Notes: generated by a model from the sequence alone, not told the origin. Numbered from the stretch's first letter, positions 1-6,688 are shown. The stretch: DNA of 8,836 nt from Actinomycetota bacterium (GCA_009701085.1 WLKV01000016.1:1-8836), one strand, 5' to 3'. Numbers and translations: made by a program.

Positions 1-1282
1 GATCGCCCGGCAATGAACCAGCTGCACAGATAACGGTGTCAGTGGCATCGGATGCAGATTGCACTGCGTGAATGATTTCGGTCTGGCTTGGAAGTGCGAG
101 CTTCTGATCTACAAATGCTGCATCAACAACTGCGTTCCACTCAGCCTTGTTCGCTGTGTATGTTGCTTGATATTCGGATGAAGTCGAGTAACTGGAAAGA
201 AGAGAAGAGAGCTCTGTCAATGTTTCGCGCGCATCGGCAACTACAGGCAGGGCACTTCCATGCTTATATGCATCGAAAGAGGCGATATTGATATTGATAA
301 AGCGCACATCAGGATTTTGGAATGCTGTGCGACTAGATGTTGTGAAGTCGCTGTATCGAGTGCCGATACCAATAACTACATCAGCGCCATTCGCAGCTCT
401 ATTTGCAGCTGTTGTACCTGTCGCGCCTACAGAACCTAGAAGTTGTGGATGGTCCCAATTAAGTGAACCAACGCCTGCTTGTGAAGTTCCGACAGGAATC
501 TTGGTCTGTTCTACGAAAGCTTGAAGGGCATCATGTGCATCGGAGTAGATAACTCCACCGCCAGCAACGATGAATGGGTTCTTTGCGCCAGCAATTACTC
601 GTGCAACATTTTCAAGAAGAGCGGCTTCTGCACGTGGGCGACGGATATGCCATTCCCGATCTGCAAGAAATTCTTCAGGCACATCAATAACCTCTGCCTG
701 CACATCTTCAGGAAGTGCGATGGTGACCGCACCTGTTTCAGTTGGATCTGTGAGAACTCGCATTGCACTTAAGAGAGCTGAGAAAACTTGCTCTGGTCGC
801 TGCACTCGATCAAAGAAACGTGAAAGTGGCTTAAAGGCATCATTTACTGAAAGTGATGCATCGTGCGGCATCTCGAGCTGTTGTAGAACTGGATCAGAAG
901 AGCGATTAGCAAAGGTATCTGAAGGTAGAAGAAGTACAGGTAAGCGATTTGTGGTTGCAACCGCTGCGCCTGTAAGCATATTTGTAGCTCCTGGGCCAAC
1001 GGATGCTGTGCATGCAAATGTGGCACGGCGACGCTTCATGCGAGTAAATGCAGTTGTTTCGTGAACCATCGCTTGTTCATTGCGAGCTTGAAAATATGGC
1101 ATGAGCGAAGGATCTTCGACCGAAAGTTGCTTTAACGCTTGACCGATACCTGCAACATTTCCGTGGCCAAAGATTCCGAAGACACCTTGAATAGTGCGTT
1201 CGCGGTGATGGCCATCGACTGTGTATTGGTGCGATAGGAATTCAACAATTGCCTGACTTACTGTCATTCTGCGAGTGGCCAT
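1..1282 (-). CDS. iolD: 3D-(3,5/4)-trihydroxycyclohexane-1,2-dione acylhydrolase IolD (3' end cut off by window edge)
   Basis: Thiamine-diphosphate enzyme of cytoplasmic myo-inositol catabolism. It hydrolytically opens the ring of trihydroxycyclohexane-1,2-dione to give 5-deoxy-glucuronate, the substrate of IolB. About 427 codons are visible without a stop. IolD proteins are usually about 620-650 residues, so roughly the C-terminal third is missing. Seen in the translation: MTVSQAIVEFL near the N-terminus; ARNEQAMVHE (about 66-75) with the likely cofactor-activating Glu69; the substrate-binding GPGATNM (96-102); a central domain with GGGVIYSDA, SQAGVGSLNWDHP and GTRYSDFTTSS; and AAGSLPGD at the cut edge, where the C-terminal ThDP domain begins. 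These strings fit IolD better than acetolactate synthase. The ATG at 1282 follows AAGGAG (1288-1293) at 5 nt. It lies 12 bp after iolB and is probably the third gene of the operon. Confidence 0.95.
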   Translation of the reverse strand, partial: MATRRMTVSQAIVEFLSHQYTVDGHHRERTIQGVFGIFGHGNVAGIGQALKQLSVEDPSLMPYFQARNEQAMVHETTAFTRMKRRRATFACTASVGPGATNMLTGAAVATTNRLPVLLLPSDTFANRSSDPVLQQLEMPHDASLSVNDAFKPLSRFFDRVQRPEQVFSALLSAMRVLTDPTETGAVTIALPEDVQAEVIDVPEEFLADREWHIRRPRAEAALLENVARVIAGAKNPFIVAGGGVIYSDAHDALQAFVEQTKIPVGTSQAGVGSLNWDHPQLLGSVGATGTTAANRAANGADVVIGIGTRYSDFTTSSRTAFQNPDVRFININIASFDAYKHGSALPVVADARETLTELSSLLSSYSTSSEYQATYTANKAEWNAVVDAAFVDQKLALPSQTEIIHAVQSASDATDTVICAAGSLPGD

Positions 1283-1294
1283 ATCAACTCCTTC

Positions 1295-2203
1295 CTAAGC
1301 TCCGTAGGGCAATCTTGGGTCTGTTTGCTGTGAAAGCCAAGTGTCGCGAATCCAAGCCTGGTCGGGATGGTCAGTGGCATTCCATGCACGTTCTGGATCT
1401 GGACCTGCCATCACATTGAAGAAGTAGAGGTCATAACCGGGACCAGCTGCAGCCGGACCATGCCAACCGTAAGGAACGAGTGCAACATCCCCAGAGTGAA
1501 TCTCTTCATTGACATCGTAAGGTCGTGAATCTGCAGAAGTTCCGCGGAAATAACCAAAGGGTGATGACGTAACTGGTGTCGTTGCTCCGCGTGTGACCGC
1601 GCTTTCAAAGTAGTAAATCTCTTCAAGGTTAGATTCTTTACCTGCCACGTAAACATCGTGCTTATGCGATGGAGAACCTGACCAGTTGCCAGCAGGAACA
1701 ATGACTTCGCAGACAATCATGCGATCTGCATCGAGGGTGTCAGGCATTCCAAGATTATGAACCTGTCGGGTTTCACGTCCGGCTCCACGCATTGAAACCG
1801 ATACCTGCTCTTTAGGTGTGAATTGAACTTCCTTTGCAACTTTTGCTGGAGTTTCACCTACTGCAATACGGCCAACACCTGTAATTGTTGCCGGAGTCTT
1901 AATAGGCAGGTAGATGAAATCTGATGGGCCATGGAATACAGATTTTCTACCACGAAGAACTTGGCTAGAACTCTCTCCATTATTTTCGTACTCAACTAGA
2001 AACTCATCGCCTTCGAGACCAAAGATGATTCGTTCATTAGAATCACTCGGAAGTGTGAGCGCATTTCCTTGCGCAAGAGTTCCAACACGAAGACCCGTGT
2101 ACTTCCAACCTGCGACAGGCGGACTCTGCGGATCAACGCGAACATCCCAATCACCCTGAGCGAGCTCAGAGTTTTTGAAATACCACTTACCTGCAGAGGT
2201 CAT
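1295..2203 (-). CDS. iolB: 5-deoxy-glucuronate isomerase IolB
   Basis: Cytoplasmic isomerase that converts 5-deoxy-D-glucuronate to 5-dehydro-2-deoxy-D-gluconate, directly after IolD in the inositol pathway. The 302-residue product has the family's usual length and two-cupin shape. The C-terminal cupin carries metal-ligand candidates in PSHKHD (His180, His182), the EEIYYF segment (194-199) and PYGWHGP (His248). These are followed by GYDLYFFNVMAGP and a WIRDTW tail, which are diagnostic of IolB. The gene sits 23 bp after mmsA and 12 bp before iolD. Its ATG is preceded only by a weak purine run (GATGAG), so translation may depend partly on coupling to mmsA. Nothing is truncated. Function is assigned with high confidence from motifs and neighbours. 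Confidence 0.95.
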   Translation of the reverse strand: MTSAGKWYFKNSELAQGDWDVRVDPQSPPVAGWKYTGLRVGTLAQGNALTLPSDSNERIIFGLEGDEFLVEYENNGESSSQVLRGRKSVFHGPSDFIYLPIKTPATITGVGRIAVGETPAKVAKEVQFTPKEQVSVSMRGAGRETRQVHNLGMPDTLDADRMIVCEVIVPAGNWSGSPSHKHDVYVAGKESNLEEIYYFESAVTRGATTPVTSSPFGYFRGTSADSRPYDVNEEIHSGDVALVPYGWHGPAAAGPGYDLYFFNVMAGPDPERAWNATDHPDQAWIRDTWLSQQTDPRLPYGA

Positions 2204-2226
2204 CTCATCTATGAATTCTGTATGGA

Positions 2227-3717
2227 TTAATTCTGTGGGAAGCCGAGGTTGATTCCACCGTGGCTTGGATCAAGCCAACGTGAAGTAATTGCCTTGCCAC
2301 GTGTAAAGAAGTGCACACCTTCAACGCCATGTGCCTTGGTATCGCCGAAGAGTGATTGCTTCCATCCGCCGAATGAGTAGTAAGCAACAGGTACTGGAAT
2401 TGGAACGTTAATTCCGACCATACCTACTTGAATTTCATTCTGGAATCGGCGAGCAGCTCCACCATCATTGGTGAAGATTGCTGTTCCGTTGCCAAATGCA
2501 CCGCTATTAATGAGTGCAACACCTTCGTCATAGCTCTTTACGCGCACGATAGAAAGTACTGGTCCGAAGATCTCTTCGGTATAAACCTTTGAAGTTGTAG
2601 GTACTTTGTCTACCAAAGTAGGTGCAAGCCAGAATCCATTGGCATCACCATCAACTTGTGGGTTACGGCCATCAACAACAACTGTGGCGCCATCTTTTTC
2701 AGCAATATCGATATATGAAGCAACTTTGTCGCGGTGTTCGCGAGTAACGAGAGGACCCATATCGCAGCCACGGCGGCCATCACCAGTACGGAGCTTGCCC
2801 ATACGTTCGACAATCTTTGGGATCAACTTATCTGCAACTGGTTCGACAGCTACGACGACAGAGATAGCCATGCAACGTTCACCTGCGCTACCGAAGCCCG
2901 CATTGATTGCAGAGTCTGCAACGAGTTCGAGATCTGCATCAGGGAGAACCAACATGTGGTTCTTTGCTCCACCGAGCGCCTGAACGCGCTTGCCTGTGCG
3001 GGAAGCGCTCTCATAAATATATTGAGCAATCGGAGTTGAACCTACGAAGGAGATTGACTCGACATCTGGGCTATTGAGCAATCCATCTACAGATTCCTTG
3101 TCACCGTTGAGAACGTTAAATACACCATCAGGAAGTCCAGCTTCTTTCCAGAGCTTTGCAACCCACATAGATGCAGATGGATCTTTTTCAGATGGCTTAA
3201 TCACAACTGTGTTCCCTGCGGCGATAGCGATTGGGAAGAACCACATTGGAACCATTGCAGGGAAGTTAAAAGGACTGATGATTCCAACAACGCCGAGTGG
3301 TTGGCGGGTTGAGTAAACATCTACGCCAGTAGAAACATTCTCTGAGTAAAAGCCTTTTAGAAGGTGAGGGATACCTGTTGCAAATTCAACAACTTCTTGG
3401 CCGCGGGTAATTTCACCGAGCGCATCGGAAAGTACTTTTCCATGCTCACTTGTAATGATCTCTGCAAGTTCGCCTTTGCGAGAATTGAGAAGTTCGCGGA
3501 AGTTAAAGATGATTTGTTGGCGCTTTGCGAGTGATTCATCGCGCCATGCAGGAAATGCATCCTTTGCTGCCTTGATTGCGGCATCAATCTCAACTTGGTT
3601 CGCAAGGGCAACGCGCTTTGTCTCTGTACCAAGAGCTGGGTCATAGACAGGTGCAGTGCGCCCTGACTTGCTGACGTATTCAGTTCCATTGATCCAGTGA
3701 TTGACGATTGCGCTCAT
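2227..3717 (-). CDS. mmsA: CoA-acylating (methyl)malonate-semialdehyde dehydrogenase (MmsA/IolA)
   Basis: NAD-dependent aldehyde dehydrogenase that turns malonate semialdehyde into acetyl-CoA plus CO2, or methylmalonate semialdehyde into propionyl-CoA. The chosen start gives 496 residues, normal for the family. Visible motifs are PFNFPAMVPMW with oxyanion Asn151, the NAD-site stretch VIKPSEKDPSA, FVGSTPIA, and GSAGERCMA with catalytic Cys282. The position where hydrolytic aldehyde dehydrogenases carry the general-base Glu reads QALGGAKNH (Ala247), as expected for the CoA-acylating MmsA branch. First gene of the inositol operon here, so the malonate semialdehyde (IolA) role is likely; valine catabolism is the alternative. 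I chose the ATG at 3717 because MSAIVNHWING matches typical N-termini and AGGGGGA lies just upstream (3721-3727). An in-frame ATG at 3744 would overlap the probable -10 element. Confidence 0.93.
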   Translation of the reverse strand: MSAIVNHWINGTEYVSKSGRTAPVYDPALGTETKRVALANQVEIDAAIKAAKDAFPAWRDESLAKRQQIIFNFRELLNSRKGELAEIITSEHGKVLSDALGEITRGQEVVEFATGIPHLLKGFYSENVSTGVDVYSTRQPLGVVGIISPFNFPAMVPMWFFPIAIAAGNTVVIKPSEKDPSASMWVAKLWKEAGLPDGVFNVLNGDKESVDGLLNSPDVESISFVGSTPIAQYIYESASRTGKRVQALGGAKNHMLVLPDADLELVADSAINAGFGSAGERCMAISVVVAVEPVADKLIPKIVERMGKLRTGDGRRGCDMGPLVTREHRDKVASYIDIAEKDGATVVVDGRNPQVDGDANGFWLAPTLVDKVPTTSKVYTEEIFGPVLSIVRVKSYDEGVALINSGAFGNGTAIFTNDGGAARRFQNEIQVGMVGINVPIPVPVAYYSFGGWKQSLFGDTKAHGVEGVHFFTRGKAITSRWLDPSHGGINLGFPQN

Positions 3718-3742
3718 ATTTCCCCCTCGTGGACAGACTCGC

Positions 3743-3772
3743 ATAATAGGGGAGGAGTTGCAGTACTAATAA
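3743..3772 (-). promoter_or_regulatory. Possible promoter of the mmsA-iolB-iolD operon
   Basis: On the minus strand TATTAT (3743-3748, 5/6 to the -10 consensus) lies 18 nt downstream of TTATTA (3767-3772, 3/6 to -35). Transcription would start near 3736 and give a leader of about 19 nt containing the AGGGGGA ribosome site. The -10 match is reasonable and the -35 is weak, so this is a prediction only. It is interleaved with the opposing terC promoter. I see no convincing operator palindrome. Confidence 0.35.
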
Positions 3773-3786
3773 GTCACATCTAGAAT
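3758..3786 (+). promoter_or_regulatory. Probable sigma70-type promoter of the riboswitch-terC transcript
   Basis: TTGCAG (3758-3763, 3/6 to -35) and TAGAAT (3781-3786, 5/6 to -10) are separated by exactly 17 nt. The predicted start, about 3792-3794, coincides with the 5' edge of the riboswitch closing stem. That coincidence supports the assignment independently of the hexamer scores. Confidence 0.55.
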
Positions 3787-3791
3787 TTCAA

Positions 3792-3884
3792 TCAATTAAG
3801 GGGAGTACCTAGATACAGCCACCTCGTCATTACGGTGTAAAAACCCGGGGCGCTGGCCGACATGTCGGTTAGGAAGACCTTGAC
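3792..3884 (+). promoter_or_regulatory. yybP-ykoY (manganese) riboswitch aptamer upstream of terC
   Basis: The leader carries the conserved 5' block AAGGGGAGTA (3798-3807), an internal CGTCA (3825-3829) in the loop of a CACC/GGTG stem, the perfect palindromic stem CCGACATGTCGG (3857-3868), and the 3' block TAGGAAGACCTTGA (3870-3883). Order, spacing and the 3' block closely parallel the Bacillus subtilis yybP leader as I recall it. Closing stem P1 can form from TTAAGG (3796-3801) with CCTTGA (3878-3883), including one T-G wobble. A further CAGC/GCTG pairing (3816-3819 with 3852-3855) fits a second stem. This class senses Mn2+ and commonly precedes TerC-family and other Mn-export genes. The gene directly downstream encodes a TerC protein, as expected. 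Confidence 0.9.
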
Positions 3885-3914
3885 CACGTCACTACACACG
3901 CGAGTCAAGGAGAG
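3878..3914 (+). promoter_or_regulatory. Expression platform: anti-P1 hairpin covering the terC ribosome-binding site
   Basis: CCTTGAC (3878-3884), the 3' strand of the aptamer closing stem, is the exact reverse complement of GTCAAGG (3904-3910). An inner CGT/ACG pair (3887-3889 with 3898-3900) can stack inside this hairpin. GTCAAGG contains the first half of the Shine-Dalgarno AAGGAGAG (3907-3914), which is well spaced before the ATG at 3921. P1 and this hairpin use the same strand and exclude each other. Metal-bound aptamer would therefore expose the ribosome site and the unbound form would hide it. There is no T-tract, so control looks translational rather than by termination. Confidence 0.7.
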
Positions 3915-3920
3915 AAAATT

Positions 3921-4910
3921 ATGAATGTATCCATCACTGTTTGGTCCGTAACTGTTGGGCTGATTGCACTTCTTCTGTTGATTGATTTATTCACCGTCAG
4001 TTCAAAGCCTCACGAAGTGAAATTTAAGGAAGCTGCTGGTTGGTCAACCTTTTATATCGGTATCGCAGTTGCCTTCGGCATCTGGGTCTTTCAACGTTAC
4101 GGATCGCAGAGTGGTACCGAATTCTTTGCTGCCTACCTAGTCGAGAAGTCACTCTCTGTAGATAACCTCTTTGTTTTCGTCATCATCCTTGCCCAATTCG
4201 CAGTACCGAGTATTTACCACCAAAGAGTTCTGCTCATTGGCGTGATGTTGGCTCTTGTACTCCGTGCAATATTTATCTCAGTAGGCGCTGCAGCACTTGC
4301 TGCATTCTCTTTCACATTCGTGATTTTCGGAGCAATCCTTATCTGGACAGGTATCGGGCTCTTCAAGCACTGGAATGAGGATCCAGAACCCGGCGACAAC
4401 ATTATTGTTCGCAAGATTCGTAAGCGTTTAACTATGGTTGATGAGTTCCATGGATCAAAGATGTTTATCCGCCAGGACGGTAAGCGCGTAGCAACCCCTA
4501 TGTTCTTGGTGATGATTGCCATTGGTTCAACAGACCTGCTCTTCGCCTTGGATTCTATTCCTGCAACATTCGGCGTCACATCCGAGACATTCCTTGTCTT
4601 TGCAGCAAATGCCTTTGCCCTCCTAGGTCTGCGCGCCCTCTACTTCTTAGTGAAGGGCTTGCTCGACCGCTTGGTCTATCTATCTCTTGGTCTCTCATTC
4701 ATCTTGATCTTTATCGGTGGAAAACTCGTCATGACTTACCTTCATGAGCAGTTCCACTCGATTCCAAAGATTCCGACATCTGTTGGGCTCATCGTCATTG
4801 GTGTCATACTTCTCGTATCGACAGTCGCAAGTTTGATCAAGACAAAGTCTGATCCAACTGCAAAGGCGCATGCGGGTCGTATCACCGGGGGAACGAGCAT
4901 TGAAGAGTAA
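3921..4910 (+). CDS. TerC-family integral membrane protein, probable manganese exporter
   Basis: Inner-membrane protein of the TerC/Alx family. Characterised members (E. coli Alx, Bacillus MeeF/MeeY) take part in Mn2+ efflux or supply of Mn to exported enzymes. The 329-residue product has about eight or nine hydrophobic segments and the two family signature regions with acidic residues inside the membrane: EKSLSVDNLFVF (Glu75, Asp81) and DLLFALDSIPATFGV (Asp205, Asp211). A charged cytoplasmic loop (about 150-190, rich in Lys/Arg) separates the halves. The ATG at 3921 follows AAGGAGAG. It is the first gene after a manganese riboswitch, which makes manganese a far more likely substrate than tellurite, despite the historic family name. 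Its 3' end overlaps the next gene by 11 bp. Complete and unremarkable in length. Confidence 0.93.
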   Translation: MNVSITVWSVTVGLIALLLLIDLFTVSSKPHEVKFKEAAGWSTFYIGIAVAFGIWVFQRYGSQSGTEFFAAYLVEKSLSVDNLFVFVIILAQFAVPSIYHQRVLLIGVMLALVLRAIFISVGAAALAAFSFTFVIFGAILIWTGIGLFKHWNEDPEPGDNIIVRKIRKRLTMVDEFHGSKMFIRQDGKRVATPMFLVMIAIGSTDLLFALDSIPATFGVTSETFLVFAANAFALLGLRALYFLVKGLLDRLVYLSLGLSFILIFIGGKLVMTYLHEQFHSIPKIPTSVGLIVIGVILLVSTVASLIKTKSDPTAKAHAGRITGGTSIEE

Positions 4911-5154
4911 ATTCGCACAAGCATGGAAAATGCTTCCATCTGCGCTGCGGAAAACTATTGCTCTCGTAATCGGTTCAACTCTCATTGTGACTGGGCTACT
5001 GCTGATTGTTCTGCCCGGCCCATTCACAATGCCGCTTCTCGTACTTGGCCTCGTAGTCCTTGCACTTGAATTTGCGTGGGCAGAAGCGATGTTAATTCGC
5101 GTCCGTCACCATGGCGCAAAACTCAATCCCAAGAAGCTCTTTAAGAAGCCATAG
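4900..5154 (+). CDS. Small PGPGW-family transmembrane protein
   Basis: Two-helix membrane protein of about 84 residues and unknown function. It has a basic N-terminus (KSKFAQAWK), a first hydrophobic helix (about 20-37), the turn VLPGPFT (37-43), a second helix ending LALEFAWAEAML, and a basic tail (HHGAKLNPKKLFKKP). The layout and the LPGP turn followed by EFAWA match the actinobacterial putative transmembrane PGPGW family, although the usual GPGW reads GPFT here. I chose TTG at 4900 because GGGGGAA (4887-4893) sits 6 nt upstream and the overlap with terC is then 11 bp. An in-frame ATG at 4870 (94 residues) has a weaker ribosome site and a 41-bp overlap. It probably shares the terC transcript and its translation may be coupled to terC; a manganese role is inferred only from this. 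Confidence 0.8.
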   Translation: MKSKFAQAWKMLPSALRKTIALVIGSTLIVTGLLLIVLPGPFTMPLLVLGLVVLALEFAWAEAMLIRVRHHGAKLNPKKLFKKP

Positions 5155-5168
5155 ATTTCACTTCAGAT

Positions 5169-5657
5169 ATGAGAGTTGAAGAGCTAAGTGCAGATGAATG
5201 GGTACGCCTGCGAGATATTCGCTTAGCTGCTCTTGCAAACGACGGCCACGCATTTGGTGGAAATCTTGAAGCAGAGAGTGCTTACGATGAAGCTGCGTGG
5301 CGTGAGAAATTTGGAATCTTCACTGGAGTAATCGCTCGAGTTGGTGGAGAAGATGTTGGTTTCATGTCCGTCGAAAATCTCAAAGGTGACTTTGGGGCAA
5401 CCTGCTGGATTGGCTCATGTTGGATTAGACCCGAACATCGCGGCTCGGGAGTCTTGAAATCACTATTTGATTTCGTTGACGAACGTGCAGCCGATCGAGA
5501 TTGGTTAATTCAAGGTCTTGGCGTGTGGGTTGATAACGAGATAGCAATTAAGGCTTATCAACGTTTGGGTTTTGAGATGATGGGCGAGAAGCAAGAAAGC
5601 ACGCGCAAGCCTGGTTTGTATTACCAACGAATGATACGAAAGACTCAAAAACTCTAG
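5169..5657 (+). CDS. GNAT-family N-acetyltransferase
   Basis: Soluble acetyl-CoA-dependent acyltransferase of 162 residues, complete. The N-terminal half has LRDIRLAALANDGHAFGGNLE, common in a GNAT branch often annotated simply as acetyltransferase. Motif A is WIRPEHRGSGVLKSLF (about 85-100), with RGSG forming the pyrophosphate-binding loop. Motif B follows as GVWVDNEIAIKAYQRLGFEMMG, with Asn123 and Tyr130. The acceptor substrate cannot be read from the sequence. It starts 14 bp after the PGPGW-type gene on the same strand and may be the third gene of the riboswitch-controlled operon. No good Shine-Dalgarno precedes the ATG, so expression may rely on coupling or be low. It ends 3 bp from a convergent second GNAT gene. 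Confidence 0.88.
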   Translation: MRVEELSADEWVRLRDIRLAALANDGHAFGGNLEAESAYDEAAWREKFGIFTGVIARVGGEDVGFMSVENLKGDFGATCWIGSCWIRPEHRGSGVLKSLFDFVDERAADRDWLIQGLGVWVDNEIAIKAYQRLGFEMMGEKQESTRKPGLYYQRMIRKTQKL

Positions 5658-5668
5658 AAATTAGAGCT
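5647..5668 (-). terminator. Possible short intrinsic terminator for the minus-strand GNAT operon
   Basis: Read on the minus strand, CTCTA-ATTTC-TAGAG (5652-5666) forms a 5-bp stem, extendable to 7 bp with one G-T wobble, immediately followed by TTTTT (5651-5647). It includes the stop codon of the minus-strand GNAT gene. The stem is short and poor in GC, so termination would be modest. The plus-strand orientation lacks a T-run. Confidence 0.4.
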
Positions 5669-6104
5669 GAACTCGGTACTGACGCTTTCCAGATTCAAGA
5701 ACGTAGGTGTCATAGAGCTTTCGCGCTGTTTCATTATCTGCATCTGTATTCCAGTAAAGGCGTGAACACTTCATTTCGAGCGCGTAAGCCTTTACATATT
5801 CAATAAGTGCACGACCTGAGCCTGTTCCGCGGGCAACGGGATCAACAAAGAGATCTTCGAGATAGCAATGTCCGTTTGGTGACCACGTTGAATTTTGAAG
5901 GTTATATGTCGTAAATCCGACTACCTTTCCATCGAGTTCAGCCACGGCACACTTCATGTTGAACTCAGGATCCATCATGCGAGTCCATGTGCGCTCTGTC
6001 TGTTCGGCAGGAACTGAAGTTTTATAGAAGTCGAGGTATCCCTGCCACAGAACGAGCCAACGCTCTTTATCTTGAGGTTCTATTGGCCGGACTGAAGTAG
6101 ACAT
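5661..6104 (-). CDS. GNAT-family N-acetyltransferase
   Basis: Soluble 147-residue acetyltransferase, complete. It begins SVRPIEPQDKERWLVLWQGY, a usual GNAT N-terminus. Strand 4 and motif A read CYLEDLFVDPVARGTGSGRAL (about 80-100), with RGTGSG as the acetyl-CoA loop, and motif B reads LYWNTDADNETARKLYDTY. This EDLFV...RGxGxG pattern is typical of small bacterial GNATs that acetylate amines, but the substrate is not readable. It is not a close copy of the convergent GNAT gene: the two share only the fold motifs. Its ATG shares one base with the stop of the upstream DUF4389 gene (TAATG), so translation is probably coupled. Confidence 0.9.
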   Translation of the reverse strand: MSTSVRPIEPQDKERWLVLWQGYLDFYKTSVPAEQTERTWTRMMDPEFNMKCAVAELDGKVVGFTTYNLQNSTWSPNGHCYLEDLFVDPVARGTGSGRALIEYVKAYALEMKCSRLYWNTDADNETARKLYDTYVLESGKRQYRVQL

Positions 6105-6688
6105 TAGAGTGCGAATGAAGGGTACTTATCTGAAACGAGTAAGAAGGCGTAGCCGTTAACTCGATTCCAGAAACGGATTGTTCTGAAAACAAACTTTCCT
6201 GCCCACTTTGGATAATTGCCGGTTGAGAAAGTGACTATCCAAGCAATCAGCGTCATTCCAAGTGCAATGAGTGAGTAGACAAGTCCAACGATTACAAGTG
6301 GAATTGATAAGAACCACTTCACGAGTGGAAGCCAACGGTTGAGAGTCTTGCCACCCTTGATATCCGGAAAGATCACAGCAATATCTTTATTGCGCTCGAT
6401 TGATGGGTAATCATCTGTAAGCAACAAGACATATGCAATAACACGAGTTTGAAGTTCGAGGAGTGCATGGTTGAAGGTGAGCAAGTAGCTTGGGTAGACC
6501 TGACGGAAAACGAGAGATAGAAGTGCTGGCAATATTACAAAGCCCGCCGCCCAATCCCAGCTTGAATTCACCGCAAAGGCTCCGACAAAGACGGCAACAG
6601 GAAATACAAGAATTCCGCGCCAGAAAACGGTGGTCTTATTTCGCTTCTTAAAGGTGATTTCAATATCGGTTTTGATTTGTCTACTCAT
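6104..6688 (-). CDS. DUF4389-domain membrane protein
   Basis: Integral membrane protein of 194 residues and unknown function. It has hydrophobic segments at about 22-40, 47-61 and 121-153, with a charged stretch at about 97-120. A degenerate internal repeat is visible. RVIAYVLLLTDDYPS (82-96) recurs near the C-terminus as RVNGYAFLLVSDKYPS (176-191), and each copy is preceded by a YP motif (65 and 159). This repeated RV-x-Y-x-LL-x-D-x-YPS pattern is characteristic of DUF4389, widespread in actinobacteria. The start at 6688 has AGGA upstream with adequate spacing. It leads a two-gene unit with the GNAT gene and diverges from the dehydrogenase gene. No role can be assigned. Confidence 0.85.
   Translation of the reverse strand: MSRQIKTDIEITFKKRNKTTVFWRGILVFPVAVFVGAFAVNSSWDWAAGFVILPALLSLVFRQVYPSYLLTFNHALLELQTRVIAYVLLLTDDYPSIERNKDIAVIFPDIKGGKTLNRWLPLVKWFLSIPLVIVGLVYSLIALGMTLIAWIVTFSTGNYPKWAGKFVFRTIRFWNRVNGYAFLLVSDKYPSFAL

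Noticed and set aside
570..1064. 164-codon plus-strand open frame
   Set aside because: It lies antisense within iolD, has low-complexity Ser/Arg/Ala composition and matches no known family. The minus-strand frame gives conserved IolD motifs throughout.
2606..2983. 125-codon plus-strand open frame opposite mmsA
   Set aside because: It is antisense to a well-conserved catalytic region of the dehydrogenase, with no ribosome site or recognisable domain.
3718..3744. Nine-codon N-terminal extension of mmsA from the ATG at 3744
   Set aside because: It would use a start overlapping the probable -10 element with no good ribosome site. The ATG at 3717 has AGGGGGA upstream and a family-like N-terminus.
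3857..3868. Perfect palindrome CCGACATGTCGG as a protein operator
   Set aside because: It sits exactly where the riboswitch class has a stem, right before the conserved TAGGAAGACC block, so an RNA stem explains it.
4214..4579. 121-codon minus-strand open frame opposite terC
   Set aside because: It lies entirely antisense to conserved TerC segments and has unlikely composition.
4695..5027. 110-codon minus-strand open frame across terC and the PGPGW-type gene
   Set aside because: It is opposite two genes with recognisable membrane families and resembles no family itself.
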